From: Tridacna crocea
Lineage: Eukaryota; Mollusca; Bivalvia; Cardiida; Cardiidae
NCBI GenBank assembly: GCA_943736015.1
Contig: OX031063.1
Coordinates: 34,874,172 to 34,938,171 of the forward strand
Length of the DNA stretch: 64,000 nt
Reading direction: 5' to 3'
Shown here: piece by piece, positions 10,085 through 25,000 of the stretch
Position numbering within the stretch: position 1 is the stretch's first letter
How the letters are laid out: each line of letters opens with the position of its first letter
Made by a program: the position numbers and the translations under genes
Notes under the pieces: generated by a model
The model's input: only the letters and a program-made list of their open reading frames with translations
Databases searched by the model: none
What the model was told of the DNA's origin: nothing

Positions 10085-13000
10085 CTGGCCTCATTTTTCA
10101 TTTATTTTTAATTGTTTTATTTACGCACATATTTTACATATAATAAAACACCTTTCATAAAACACCATACAAAAAATATATAAAATATTCTTTATACAAG
10201 TCTACAACCAACCTTGGTTCCAGTCCAATCACTTGGTCTTTTATATATATATTCGAACTTCACTTTGACAGAAAAGATAATCATTTCCGAATTGATAAAC
10301 CGTTAAGCCAAAGATCTGTAGAGATCGTGAAAAGAGACCGAAATATGTGATCAAACAGTTATTACCGCCAGGAACCGGGGCTTGTATTCAACAACCATTC
10401 TTGAGAATATTCTTAGTCTTATTCTAAAATTGTAATTCATACAACTTCTAATTTGCTAAACCGAATGGTATAGCCAATCAGAAGTTGTGTTACTTACAAA
10501 TGTAGGAAATTTTGGAGAATAAGGCAAAGAAAGTTCTTAATCTTGAACGGTTGGTGAATACGGCCTCAGATTAATCTACTACCGACTGCTCTTGATGATG
10601 CGCTCTCTTGTATATTTTATTTTGCAAAATCAAAAAGTTTAATTTGCACAAGAAGCAGATGTTGACGACACTGGCTTAACGTTTTATGCTAAACACATGT
10701 ATGACACCTCACCAAGGGGATACATTGAAATGCTTTTGTGAACCACGAATGTCAAAACTAGAGTGCAAGGTTGGGGGAGTGTGTTCGTAGAAAATTCCCA
10801 TGTCATGATAGATTATATGTTTATTTGATACAAATGTATGGATTTGTTATTTCATCTTGTTGCAGGAGATTGTTTATTTTTACAGTAACTCACATCTGAG
10901 AATGTGACAAAAAAAGGAAATTGCTCCTATTTTTACATACTTAATCTTGTACATAATCCCATTTACTGTTGACTACCCCTAACAAAGGCATTACCAAAGT
11001 CATCGCCTGCAAACTTTCGTGAAAATTCTGGGTTGAGAATAAACTCAAACAAAATGTTCAGAAACGGAAGAAAAAAAAAACGGAATTCATGCATCATAAC
11101 ATTTAACTAAACTATGCAATCCTGTATTTCAATATCCATTTCAGGAAGAAAGCTTAGACAGCTTTCGTACCCTTTGACGAAAAGGAGAAAATGCAGTGTA
11201 TATTTTTATACAAAGGACAACTACAATTCACTTATCAAAATTCAGTTTGTCGTCTTGAAAATGTTATAAATATTTACAAGTCTAAAATTTTGTTCTCCGA
11301 GAAAGAAATGACAAAAAAAAACATGGCGTTCAAAATTGTGAACTGTTGTGTACGTTCATATGTATATAATTTACAACTTTTCGAACTGTCCACCTCTCTG
11401 TTAAATGGTTTAGCTCTCCAGTGACACTGTTGGATTTATTACACAATCTGAAATGATAATACCATTAATTATGATAGGCTACTTAGAAAGGCGTGCAAGT
11501 TGATTGTAAAGCTTATACATATGTGATCCATCACGCAAAAAAAGGGAATTCTGTGAATCTATTTGATGAAAACAGATCAACGATAGTGCAAGTCAGTTTA
11601 AGTTGATATTTCAACAATAATTGTATAACAAGGTACAATGACTATTTTTTACACAGAAAATGTCATTAAAGCGAAAAGTGTCAACCTTGGTCAGCCTGCG
11701 CGATTCGTACAGTCTGACCAGGGCTGACACTTTTCGCAGTTCCAAGAAGGTCCCTTTTTGCATGATGGGTCACATATGGAGTGCAACACGCGAAAAGGGT
11801 CATTCGGACATTTGCGTAAAGTGTCGTCTCTGATCAGCGTGTGCAGTCCGCACAGGCTAATCCGAAACGACACTTTCCGATTTTATGTGATTTTCTGTTT
11901 TACGCAAGTCTACTGTAACACAAAATCTAATGTAGTCGTAAAGTGCCGTCTCGGATTAGCCTGCGCGGACTGCGCAGGCTAATCCGGGACGACACTTTAC
12001 GCAAATGTCCGAATGTACCATTTCGCGTGTTGGACTCCATATCGAAACTGGATCCGTATCAAACCTTATCCTGCTATAAAACTGAAAGTAAATTTTAACT
12101 TAGATATTAATAACCAAACTATTGCTGCCTCAAAGTTATGTTTTGGGGAATAATATTGCCTTATAGGACAGTGTAGGTCAAAGATCTGCAATCTGTAAAA
12201 AGAAGTTAGGCCTACATCATAATTGAAATATTCCATGACACACTGTGTAAGATCAATTTTGCAAAGCCGTTTTGCTCTTCCACAGTTTTTATCTGCCCGT
12301 ATGTTTTCTACATATAGAAATATCTAACGAACATGAAAGTTTGCAACAAATGCATAGCTTAAATACAAAAGGCCTCTGGAGGAATTCGAGCCATTATCCG
12401 GCAAATATCTTCGTTTTACGAGGTTTGAAGGACCACTACCATAACCACTAAACCAAAGAGGTATCTCTCTAACGCAGTTGTTAGATGTGATATTTAAATC
12501 GGGACGAAGCTATGAATGAACATTTTGCCATTTTGTCCAAATCTAAAATTGTCGTCTGTAAACTCTTTTGGTTCGGAAGTGTCCAAAATTTGTCGTTTGG
12601 TAAAGGGTTAAAAATGGCCACTAGAGAGAGGGAGGAAGTAAAACGGGTACATCAAATTACTTACTTTCGGACCACGATTATTTTCACAAAACTCACATTC
12701 CTTTCCACATACATCACAAACATCGGAGTCTCGGACAGCTTTCGGTACATAAAATACCGTTTCTTGATTGGCTGAAAATATAAACAAATCCCCTTGGTGG
12801 TTGTTACTGGTTTCCGATTGTTTTAATTCTATAAAGTCAAAGTGCTTTTAATATGCTTATCAATAAATAAATCTGAACACTTTCTTTTCATAATGTGACC
12901 CGTCACTTGAAAAAAGGACAATCTGGGAATTCCGAATATCAATCACATGAAAACATATAAAAAATAGTGCATGTCAATTCAAGTTGAGTGTTTAAAACTG

Positions 13001-16000
13001 ATTGTATAGTAAAGCAGAATGACAACTTTATTTTTCTAAAACATTTTCATAATCGACTTCTGTAGTTGTTATTTTTGGAGATTATACAGTAACATTAATA
13101 TCCCTGGAAAGTCTGAACGATTTCTATAGTTGAGTAGTTAGTACAGAGACAATCAACTACCGGTCGCTCACCTGCGTACCTTGTCGGAAAAGCGTAAATT
13201 TTTTGCACATTTAAACAGAGTAGGACTAGTGAAGGTGATAAACTGAAGTCTAAAGTCTGCCTTTTTCTTTTGTTTACAGCATTTTTTATAATTGTTTGTA
13301 AAAGAATAAAGTTGTGTCTTGAGCATTACTCAAATAACAACTGACATTCTACTGGACATGAATTTGATCGTAATCACAGATAACAAGTCTGGGTACGTTT
13401 TTACGTAGTCTTATTCTCAAGACGTTTTTAGATCTGAAAGGAACACAACCTCTGATTTGCTAAACCAAATGGTTAAGCCAATCAGAAGTTGTGTAACTTT
13501 ATAAATCATAACATAAAATAGAATAGACAAAAAATGAAATAGAAAGGAATAGACTAGGACAAAAAAAGGAAATCAAGGATGTTTGATAAATACAAATCCC
13601 GTGGAAAATACACATTTTTTAACCCTTCAATTGAAAGCGGAAATAGTAATCTCCGCAGACTAGTACCTAGGTAGACAACGCTTGTTTTTGAAACCAGATG
13701 GAAATATGACGTAATTGACCCCATATGTCTCGCAATTAACGTAATATTGTTATGAAAGAATGTTTATCTCAAACGGATATCGAACTCGCAACGACAAGGT
13801 CATGAGTCTGATAAGCTAACCACTGGGATTCTCGGGCGGGCTTCTCATTCAGAATGAAAGAATTAACCCCCATAATTGACCCAGAGGTTCTAACATGTTA
13901 AATCAGATGGTTAGTCCTGAAACTTACATGTAAAATCAGAAACAGTCAATCACGAAAGTTTTGTTGAATTAGACCCGAATCATTCACTTACTTGGTTCAT
14001 AGTAATCGTACACCTTAACTGGTACAGGTTGCGCTCCAGCCACTAACTCTGTCCTTTGCATATCAATTTTATAACACTGCTCAATATTACCAACCTGCAA
14101 AATAATGGCAGTAAAGGTCTTTAACATAGAAGACTGGAATCGTTGTCGGTGAAGCAGAGCGGAAGATGGAGACTAGAAATGAACAGGAACTGTTCATCAA
14201 TTTGTACACAACTACAAAACATTTCCCTAAATTTTGACACCAAAACAATATCGATCGCAAAGACCAGCATGGTCTCAGGTTATCTGAGCCTTGTTTAGTG
14301 AGGGTTCACTGTTTCCACAAAAACTATCTACCTAGATCAGCCTGCACAGTCCAGGTAGGTTGACCTGCGTCGAAACCTTTTGCTTTTGGTAACTCTGCTA
14401 CATATCACAGGACCATTTAATATCAGGATTCAACTGGATGGTTGACAAAAAATTACTTTTTTTCCGTGATTATGGTTCATCACATGACTATGCAGATTGC
14501 CAAGAAAAGTTTAGATAATTCACTGTATACTGTGTACCTCATCAAGATATAATATTAGTTTTTTGTTTCCTTCTTCCACTCTTTTAAGTGTTCCTTCCAT
14601 CTTTACACTTTGTTTATCAGCTGAAAATCCTGATGGCGCTCCAACTTCAACGACTGCCATTCCACTGGTGCCTTCCTTCAGCCATCTGAAAAATACCAAG
14701 ATTCTTTAAAAGCAGCTCACAAAATACTTCACCCGTACAGATAGAAAACGCCCACTCAAATAGACTGATTGATTAAATGGTGTGTTATGCCACTTTCAAC
14801 ATCATTTTAGCCATTTCACAGTCGCTTACAGTTCACATATTCATACCTGTCCTGGTTTCATTTGTACCTATGGTGGGGCTCTGTAATATTTTGCAAATGG
14901 ACACTACAAAGAAAGGCCAACTGCTTCCAGTGGATGCTCGAACCTGTCTGTTGGTCACGAGTCCTACACTTCACTTTTGAGCCACGCAAGACGCAGACAT
15001 CAAATAGATAAATGAACGTTTAATAATCAGAGACTTGTGCGAACATACGATTTCAAAAGAGTTTAGATAGACAATGAACAACTGAAAGATACGAATGTAT
15101 GATCTTTTACCTAAGAAATATTTCCTCAGACCGCAAAACTTTGGATTTCTTTATATTCTTTAGAGATAAAATGCAAGTTACAAACATTTTTCCTTTTGTC
15201 ACAGTGTTTTCGTTGGCTATTTTATAAGACACCAGGGGGTTATTTCTTACAATTCGCTTACAAAAATACAAGTATTTTTCTCATATTTTTGATAAAAAAC
15301 ATGGAAAATCTAATTTTCATAAATAAATGAAACCTACCGTGTGCATACTTCTACTTGGAATTCATTAAGTGATTCTTTTGATAATGCAACTTTCACATAA
15401 AAACTTTTGGTCATATCGTCTTCCTGGATGTTGTAGAAAACTGCAACCTAGTTGAATGAAAGTGACAGTTAAACAATAGTAAAAATGTGACATTGTTTTG
15501 GCTATGATATATTCGAACTCAGAACAGAATACAGGGGTCTATTCAGAGGAAGAGGAGATGAATAATACACAAAACTTCAAAAGGTTCACTGGTACCAAAC
15601 CTGACTACAAAAATAATAGAATTTGTACTCGATATTTCTAAAGTGTCAATAGCAGGAGAACGAGAAGAAGAAGTGGAAGTTGAAAAAATAAGATCTAGAA
15701 GACATTAATGATAACAGCAAGGTCTACCTCAACAAGACTAAGCCCTCGTCCAACGGCGTTGATGTTAACTTCCCCAATATTACTCGGTAGCTGAAAATGA
15801 GAATTACAGACTATAACTTACTTAGGCAGTTTTTTTTATTTCTCTATAATCCCTATTATTGGTATACTTTAAATGATTTAAGACTTTGAGTTGATTAAAG
15901 AAAGTAAAAACACTATCGTCAAAAAGGTCTGAAACTTTTTTTCTACTTTTCACCTGCTTTAGACTCTACAATATAATTTTACTTTTTCTGAGATCGGACG

Positions 16001-19000
16001 ATGCTTTACGGTTCTAGTGAAACATAGAATAAAATTTCTTATTAGTTGATAAATAAGAATTAATTCTGACATAATATTTTTGTACATTTCTAATCGACCA
16101 TAAATTCCTTTGATGTCTATCTTAAAATTATTTGTTGATACTTCTGTTAATTTCCTGAAAGGGGTGGGGTTAATCATTATATCCCTTTATAATGAGAAAA
16201 TAGTGGTTTTATAGATATAAATAACAACGAAGAATGGGAAAAAGTGGCCCTGTGAAAGTAGTAAAATAACTCATTTTCAACTAATTTTGTAGGAAAAAAA
16301 TCATAGTGGAAACAGCTGTTTCTCGTTAGTTGGGCATTACCTTAAGTCATTCAGAGGGAATTATATTTCTTTTAGAAGTGAGATATTTACCACGTGGTAC
16401 AGAAAAATATCCAGATTCCAGTGAAACTCTATCTGATTGTATTTGCAAAGGTCCATATTGTAGACATTGTATGTGGCACTGTTACTTGTAGTAAAAACTG
16501 GATGAAGTTATCACTCAAAACTAAAAATAACATATTTTGCACCAAACGACAAAGAATCTAAATGTGCACACCTTGCCTTGTTTAAGACAAGATTAAACGG
16601 AGCAAAACCATCCTTACGTTAGACCTAAGGCTTCTTGAAACTAGCATCTTTTGTAGAATAGACGGAATTACAGGATTATAAATTACCGGACAGTGTAGAT
16701 TCGCATTTCATGTAGAAATCTGGAACATTGCTGTGTTTTGATTTTGAAGGTCAAGGTTATCAAAATGTGTATATAAAATCTTACCTGTCTTGTTTGCAAT
16801 GTCAAAGCGTTGTATGCATTGACAGAGAACGATTCAGATACAGAGGAATCAACTGGTCCTTTGACCACAATGTTCATATCAAAGGTCTTCGAATACACCC
16901 TCGAGGCCATCTCTGCTAAAGCTTGCAGTGCGACAATTGTGTCCTGAAAATTGAAAAAGAAATGAGCCATGCTTGGTGACCAAGGAGGATTAATGCATTT
17001 GTAAAAAGAAGACTTCTATCAGCCTGGACAGTCCGCGTGTGCTGACATGCGTGGAAACCTTTTTGTATTTTATGAATTGTCTTCTTGTCCAAGGACCATT
17101 CTACATCATGATCAAGTGAATTTTCTGAATAAATTGATTTTGTGGGTTCTTAGTTTGTTGTGTACTTGCTGGTATAATGCATCCTCAGGCCAGGACATCA
17201 CTTATATATATCCTGTAAGAAAGTTTAGCAACGCTTGCAGTTTTCACCTAAATGCTATTAGTTTATGAAATATAGTTACGCAACATAATATCACATTAAA
17301 ACCCTTTTTCCTGGAGCATATCTCGTTACATAATTTTCGTGTCAAAACATGTACCTGTGTAGAGGAATATCCACCATCTGGATTTCTTTGAGATGTCAGC
17401 CATTTTAAGACCATGAGTCCGTCTTGCCTGTTATCATTTGCCGCCAGTGTAAGAAGAACGTATCCTGTCAGTTCTATATTGATAGCGTTTCCTTTACGTT
17501 TTTCCCAAGGAGTCAGGTTCGAATCAGTGGCAACCGACTTGGTCCAGTATTTCATACCATCTATAAGATGAAGGTGTTTATAATTATCTGTCTATAATTG
17601 AAATAAATCTTTTCAGCATATATATATTATGGATATAAAACAATATGATAGAGAAACGAAATAATAAAAGGAAGAACTGAGAAAGAAAACGATGAAGATG
17701 AGAAGTATTACAATCCGGAAAAATGACAAGAAGGAAGTCTTGATTTAATCCATGGTAAGATATTATGCCAATAACAACAGCAAGAAATGTAATCAAAAAT
17801 GAATTTTTCAATTAAATGATTGCTGTTACAATCATTTGATAATTTAGTGAATTACATGTATGGCTTCAACAATAGTTTACAAGCTGAAAGCTTTCAAAGA
17901 TACAACCTAGCAGATTTTAAGTTTGATATTCTTACTGTTTGCTATCTTTCGCAAGTCTTTCAAAGTTTAATATATAATTCGACCTCTTTCGACCGAGTAA
18001 AATACAATGTACTGAGAATCAGGCAGATTTTCATCATATACGTTTGATTAAACAATCGGACTATATAGATCAAGGTCAGACTTCACGTCCTGTGAAGCTA
18101 ATCTCGATCTGTACTGTCTGCACAAAGCCTATATTTTAGCCCGTGATACTTAGAGAGCAAAACAAAAACTTCCATCATTGTCCTTTAGTTTTAAAATTTG
18201 TACATACCTTTAACGGTGGCTTGTGCCTGCAGTTTGTTCATAATGTCCACTGCCTTGCTGCTCCCGGCTAAAGTCAAAACGTACCCTGCAATTGCTAGCT
18301 CGTAGGGATCTGTCATGTTTGATATTTCGTTTTCTAAATACTGGACCGATTTAGTAACTGCACCAGCTATCTTCTCGTTTACCTGTACAATGAATTCAAT
18401 TATGATCAGTCTAGCACTATCACAAACAATCCCTCTACTTCAACCTCTTTTGCAAAAAAGTGCATGCACACTACTTAGCTAACATCTCCTAATTTTCTAG
18501 GATTTCTTTTATTGCAAATTTGAATTGTTTGATATTATCTTGCTGTTTCTTATCAAGCTTCACGACAAATAGGCTAGAATGTTAGATCGGAGATCAAAAG
18601 GCAAGGTAGGATCTCTGACTGTATCATGAGGTAAAATTTAAAAGAAATTTTAAAAGCAACAGCTCCCTTTTCTAAAAAAAAAAACAAACGAATGAGAAAT
18701 GCTCTTGCAAGAGGAGGCTTACTGCATGCACGTGATGCATTATGCTACACAAGCATTGGTGCATGTATTTTTAAAACCGCTAGCAACGTAACTTAAAGAA
18801 AATAGATAAATGGTATTACCCCTTCAATCGATCTGGCTTCCAGAAGAGCTGCCAATACAAACGATGTTAATGATCTCTCACCGGCTGTCGATCCGCCCTG
18901 GGGAAACGAAAAGAAAAATGTGAAAGTATTAGAAATTTAAAAGAGCATCGGAAAAACTACGTTGTCGGGAGTCACTGCAAGGCGTATAGATCATTTAACT

Positions 19001-22000
19001 AAAAAGTACCTAGTCTTGTCGTAGGCTTGTAAATGCCAGTAGTTTAAACATATTTATTTTACATAGATTGAGAAACACGTTCTTATAACTTATACTAATT
19101 TCTCTCAATTCTGTTTCCTGGGAACTACACCAGCACTCGAGCTGCATGCGTGGGCCATTGAAAAATCCCAAACGGGTATCGAACTCGGGACCTTATGGTT
19201 ACACGGTCGACGCTCTATCCAAAAACCACGGACACTACACGTCAGTAGAACAATGGCCGTGCATTTGGTATTTTCAAGGTAACTTGTGCCACGTTAACGT
19301 ATGTACCAAGAGGGCTGTACGTGTGGCATTTTTAAGGAATATATTTCAACTATTTTTATGTGCACTTTAAAAAACCTTTATCTATTCAATTTACATTGTA
19401 AAAATATAGTAACGTTTAAAGTTTTAAACATTCGAAACAGCGCTATTGAAACATTTTGGTAACCAAGGAGTGCCTGCGCAATGCAAGTCCGGTCGCACGA
19501 CTGCCGTATTAAATTCATTCATGCGAATTCCTCTCAAATTTTGTGATGTTCCATGCGAGTATTTTTCATTTATCTCCATGTGGTCTTCTTTGCCAAGATT
19601 GAGTTTCAAAGTCATTTCCATTGATAGAATTGCTAAGTAACGGAAAATTGTACCTGCATTTCCTTGTGCAACACCTTTCCTGGTTCCTGGAACGTTCCAT
19701 TGTCGTTTTGGTATCTCAGAATCCATGTTATGGTTTTATTTATGATGTCATCATCGACGAATATGTACGGTTTTGCTTGGACAAATGACTTAAGGACAAA
19801 TGCAGTCAACCTGTCGAAAGTAAAAATGCAGCTATTATTTCTTATTTCATGCTTTCCGGTAGGATATCGAGAAATAGCAGTGAAAATATTTTTCGATCTT
19901 ACACTGGTACCACCAGTGAAAATACCGATTTTCACGTTCTTGTTGTCTAGGTAAATTGTGCGTGCCTAACAACCAGATGGGAAATATGACGTCACATACC
20001 TTACATTTCACGCGCTTGACGTAACGTTGCTATGCGGGAGGGGTACGCCACGGGGAATAAGGGAAAAGAACTGTACTGAATTTTGATAAAGCTCCTCCCA
20101 GAAAGGATTAAAAGCATAAAATAAATAGAATATTTGTTTTTTTCGGTGATAGATCGAAATTTATTTCATCTCGTGAACACCATCGGTAATATTTTCACTC
20201 GTGGCTGCGCCACTCGTGAAAATATTACCGATGGTGTCCACTCGATGAAATAAATTTCGATCTTACACCGAAAAAAACAAATATCCTCTATATCTTTGCA
20301 AGCCAAGGGTGACGATCCACTACGCTACTCTACCCTTGGCGGATTTAGCTTGATTTCTACATTCCCCCGATACGCATTTTCATTGGTTGCAGCTAGCTCT
20401 AACTGCACCGTATCAAATAGCTCGTAGCATTTCATATTTGATAAAAATAGAACAAGGTCGCGAACTTTCGGATAAAAATAGAAGGTAACCATGAATAACT
20501 CCGTGGATTTGTGCAGGATCTGTAATGAATTATTACCAAAAAAAAAAAAACCATAGACGAACAATATTTACGGAAAGTTTCAGTGTGACCAATCAATTAT
20601 CAGAAGTTTTAAGCTATATCCCAACACCTGACCATGGAATGTCGAAGTACGTTAGTGGTCATTGCTTCATGTTGAATTATTGTATTCGTAGGCGGTTTGT
20701 AAAACGATATTTCATTGGCCATAAGAAATATGATGTAGAGAGCGATAATAAGCAGCATCCAATAGGGGGCGTATCGCGGAAATCTGGAAATCGGGCTCGA
20801 TCCGCCAAGGTAAAATCCGCGTAGTTATCGTAACCTTGGCTCGCGAATATGCTATAATGTAGATTTTATGTTTTGCCATTTTGAGTCAGGATGATAATAC
20901 AAGTTCATAAAATTTTGAAGATATTGAAGTTCTCATGAGAATATGAGTATGCCGATTTAAAGAGCAAACACTAAAAATAAAACTGAAACAAACTTTAATT
21001 CTTAGGCTGTTAAGCGCCACTCAAAGTCAAAGACCTTTTGCAGATCATCTAGATCAAGATCAGACGGCACAGAAGATGCATTCTGATTTGGATCTACACT
21101 GTCCTATAGAGATATCGCCTCCCCCCCCCCCCCTCCCCGAAAGAAAATACTTTGGAAATAACATTTTTTTTTCTTTTGATCGGCTTCATAGTTTAATAAA
21201 ACTTATTCATCATGATAAGGGTTGAATGGTTCCTATATGGCCTGCAACACGCGAAAAGGGACATTCGAATATTTGCGTAAAGTATCGTCTAGGATCAGCC
21301 TGCGCAGTCCGCAGTAGTATTTTAGACTTCTCCAAATTTGCAGACAAGAAAATAAATGTGACCAAAATGATGATTTCATTCTTTGATAGGGTAGCAAACA
21401 TTGTGGGAAAAGGAGAAAATGGGGTTAAACAATAAATCCGTCCAGATTTAGAATTTAGAATTTGAAAGCTTGGGTTAATATGACCAAACGCTTTACCAAT
21501 CCAGTCTTACTTCTGTCATTCTTTAAATGCCATTGACCACCTTATAGCATAAATGGCTAAAAAAGAAATGTTGTCTGCGTATAACCTGCTGCAGGGCTTA
21601 TGGTGCAATAGCATCCCATCATGACGGTGCATGAAGGTCATAAACAAAACTAGACAAACACAGAAACAATAAAAATCTCAATAAAAGATAAACAGCAAAA
21701 AAGATACTAGAATATAAATATTGAAACTCTCTTTGGCTCTTTATGATGTAAAATAATGAAAAGTAGTCTTCAGAGAAATTGTCTTTTTTCCTCACCGTTT
21801 TTCATTTTGTTGAAAACTAGTATTTGGTCAGTGGGTGACGTTTATAAACAGATTCCATTTAGAACAAGAAAAGCAGGATTCTGTATTACATAAATCTGCT
21901 ACTGTATGAATTTAGGCGCCGGGGTATCGATTAAAGGTCGCAAAATTCGAAAATAGTGGTATCATAAATGCGATAGCAAATATGACAGCAGGGTCCGTCA

Positions 22001-25000
22001 TCTAAGTATGTGCACTGTTTAACCCTCAGGCTGCTAATCGCGACTCTCCGACCTTTTGCGGACAGTGTAAATCAAACTCAAACTGCACAGTACGTGCAGT
22101 CCGTTCTTGGATCTACACTTTCCGATAAGGAGATATTTTTCCCTACAAAAGTAATTTTGAAATCCAACATTTGGGTTTTACGATCGACTGGAACGTTTGA
22201 TTTTAGTTATATAGCAGGTTAAAGGTCGCCCGTGAGGTTGGCTCAGTAATCGCTCAGTAATCGATATTCAGCTCAACACCAGCCTTGTTGAGCCGGCTCG
22301 ACATTTCAGCTCAACGGCCAGCTCAACAGCAAAATTACATATATATGTCAAAATCAAGGTCCGTTGAACCGGCTCGACATTCCAGCTCAACCGCCAGCCC
22401 AACAGTAAAAATACTTATACATGTTTCAATCAATGTTCGTTGAGCCAGCTCGACTTTCCGGCTTAACCACCAGCTCAACAGAAAAAAAAAAAACATAATA
22501 TCAAAATCAAAGTCCCTTAAGCCAGCTTGACATTCCACCTCAACCGGCAGCTCAACAAAAAAAAATATACATATGTTTCGATCGACGTCCGTTGAGCCAG
22601 CTCGACATTCCAACTCAACGGCCAGGTTAACAGCAAAAATACATATCTATGTCAAAATCAAAGTCCGCTGAGCCATCTCAACATTCCAACTCAACCGCCA
22701 GCTCAATAGTAAAAATTCGTATACATATGCTTCGATCAATGTCCGCTCGAAATTCCAGCTCAACGGCAAGCTCAACAGCAAAATACATATATAGTCCGTT
22801 GAGCCATCTCGACATCCCAACTCAACTGCCAGCTCAACAGTAAAAATACTTATACATGTGTTTCGATCAATGTCCGTTGAATCAGCTCGACATTCCAGCT
22901 CAACCGCCAGCTCAAAAGTAAAAATACTTATACAAATGCTTTGATCAATGTCCATTGGGCCAGCTCGACATTCCAGCTCAACGGCCATGTTAATAGCAAA
23001 AATACACATATATGTCAAAATCAAAGTCCGCTGAGCAATCTCAACATTCTAGCTCAACTGCCAGCTCAACAGTAAAAATCTTAATACATATGCTTCGGTC
23101 AATGTCCGCTCCAAATTCCAGGTCAACGACAAGCTCGACAGCGAAATACATATGTACATGTATGTCAAAATCAAAGTCTGTTGAGCCATCTCGACATCCC
23201 CGCTCAACCGCCAGCTCAAAAGTAAAAATACTTACGCGTATGTTTAGATAAATGTCCGTTGAGCCAGCTCGACATTACAGCTCAACAACCATCTCAACAG
23301 TAAAAATACTTATACATATGCTTTGATCAATGTCCATTGGGCCAGCTCGACATTCCAGCTCAACGGCCATGTTAACAGCAAAAATACACATATATGTCAA
23401 AATCAAAGTCCGCTGAGCAATCTCAACATTCCAGCTCAACTGCCAGCTCAACAGTAAAAATCTTAATACATATGCTTCGATCAATGTCCGCTCGAAATTC
23501 CATGTCAACGGCAAGCTCGACAGCGAAATACATATTTACATGTATGTCAAAATCAAAGTCTGTTGAGCCATCTCGACATTCCAGCTCAACCGCCAGCTCA
23601 ACAGTAAAAATACTTATGCGTATGTTTCGATCAATGTCCGTTGAGCCAGCTCGACATTACAGCTCAACAGCAAATATATATATATATGATTATGTCAAAA
23701 TCAAAGTCTGCTGAGCCAGCTCGACATTCCAGCTCAACGGCCAGCTTAATAGCAAAAATACATATACATGTCAAAATCGAAGTCCGTTGAGCCAGTTCGA
23801 CACTCTAGCTAAACAGCAAAAATACTAGGTCTATGTCCGTTGAGCCAGCTCGACATTCGAACTCAAATCGCCAGCTCAATAGTATAAATACTTATATGTT
23901 TCAATCAATGTCCGTTGAGCCAGCTCAACATCCTAGCTCAACCGCAAAAAATACTTCTATCTATGTTTTAATCAATATCCGTTGAGCCAACTCGACATTC
24001 CAGCTCAACCTCGAGCCCAACAGTAAAAATACTTATACATAGGTATCAATCAATGTCCGTTGAGCCTGCTTGACTAAACATTTAGCTGGCCGTTGAGCTG
24101 GAATGTCGAGCTGGCTCCACGGGCTTTGATTTTGACATATATATGTATTTTTGCTTTTGAGCTGGCTTTTAAGCTGGAATGTCGAGCTGGCTCAACGGAC
24201 ATTGATCGAAACATATGTATAAGTATCTTTACCGTTGAGCTGGCTGTTGAGCTGGAATGTCGAGCTGGCTCAACGGACATGGATCTAGTATTTCTGCTGT
24301 TGAGCCGGCCGTTGGACTGGAATGTCCGGCTGGCTCAACGGACTTTTATTTTGACATGTTTTTTTTTTTATTTTTGCTGTTGAGCTGGCAGTTGAGCTTG
24401 AAATTCGAGCTGGGTCTACGGACTTTGATTTTGACAGATATATGTATTTTCGCTGTTGAGATGGCGTTTGAGCTGGAATGACGAGCTGGCTAAGCAGACA
24501 TTGATCGAAACATATGTATAAACAGTTTAACTACTGAGCAGGCGATTGAGCCGGAATGTCGAGCTAGCTCAGTGGACAATGATATATGTATAATTATTTT
24601 TACTGTTGAGCTAGCAGGGATGAGCTGGTCGAGTGTCTCAACGGACAAGGATCTAGTATTTCTGCTGTTGAGCTGGTGGATGAGCTGCAATTTCCAGCTG
24701 CCTCAACAGACTTTGATTTTGACATATATATATATGTAATTTTGCTGTTGAGCTGGCTTTTGAGCTGGAATGTCGAGCTGGCTCAATGGACATTGATCGA
24801 AATATAAGTATTTTTACTGTTGAGCTGGCGGCCAAGCTGGAATGTCGAGCTGGCTCAACGGATTTTGACATACATATTGTGTTTTTGCTGTTGAGCTGGC
24901 CCTTGGGCTGGAATGTCGAGCTGGTTCAACGGACTTTGATTCAGCAACACCGAAAAAATCAAGAGCTCATCTATTGACTACTACTACTCACCACATACTT

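Noticed and set aside
22232-24945. CRISPR-like regular repeat spacing
   Set aside because: Spacers are themselves repeated and the setting is an intron of an animal gene; this is a satellite array.
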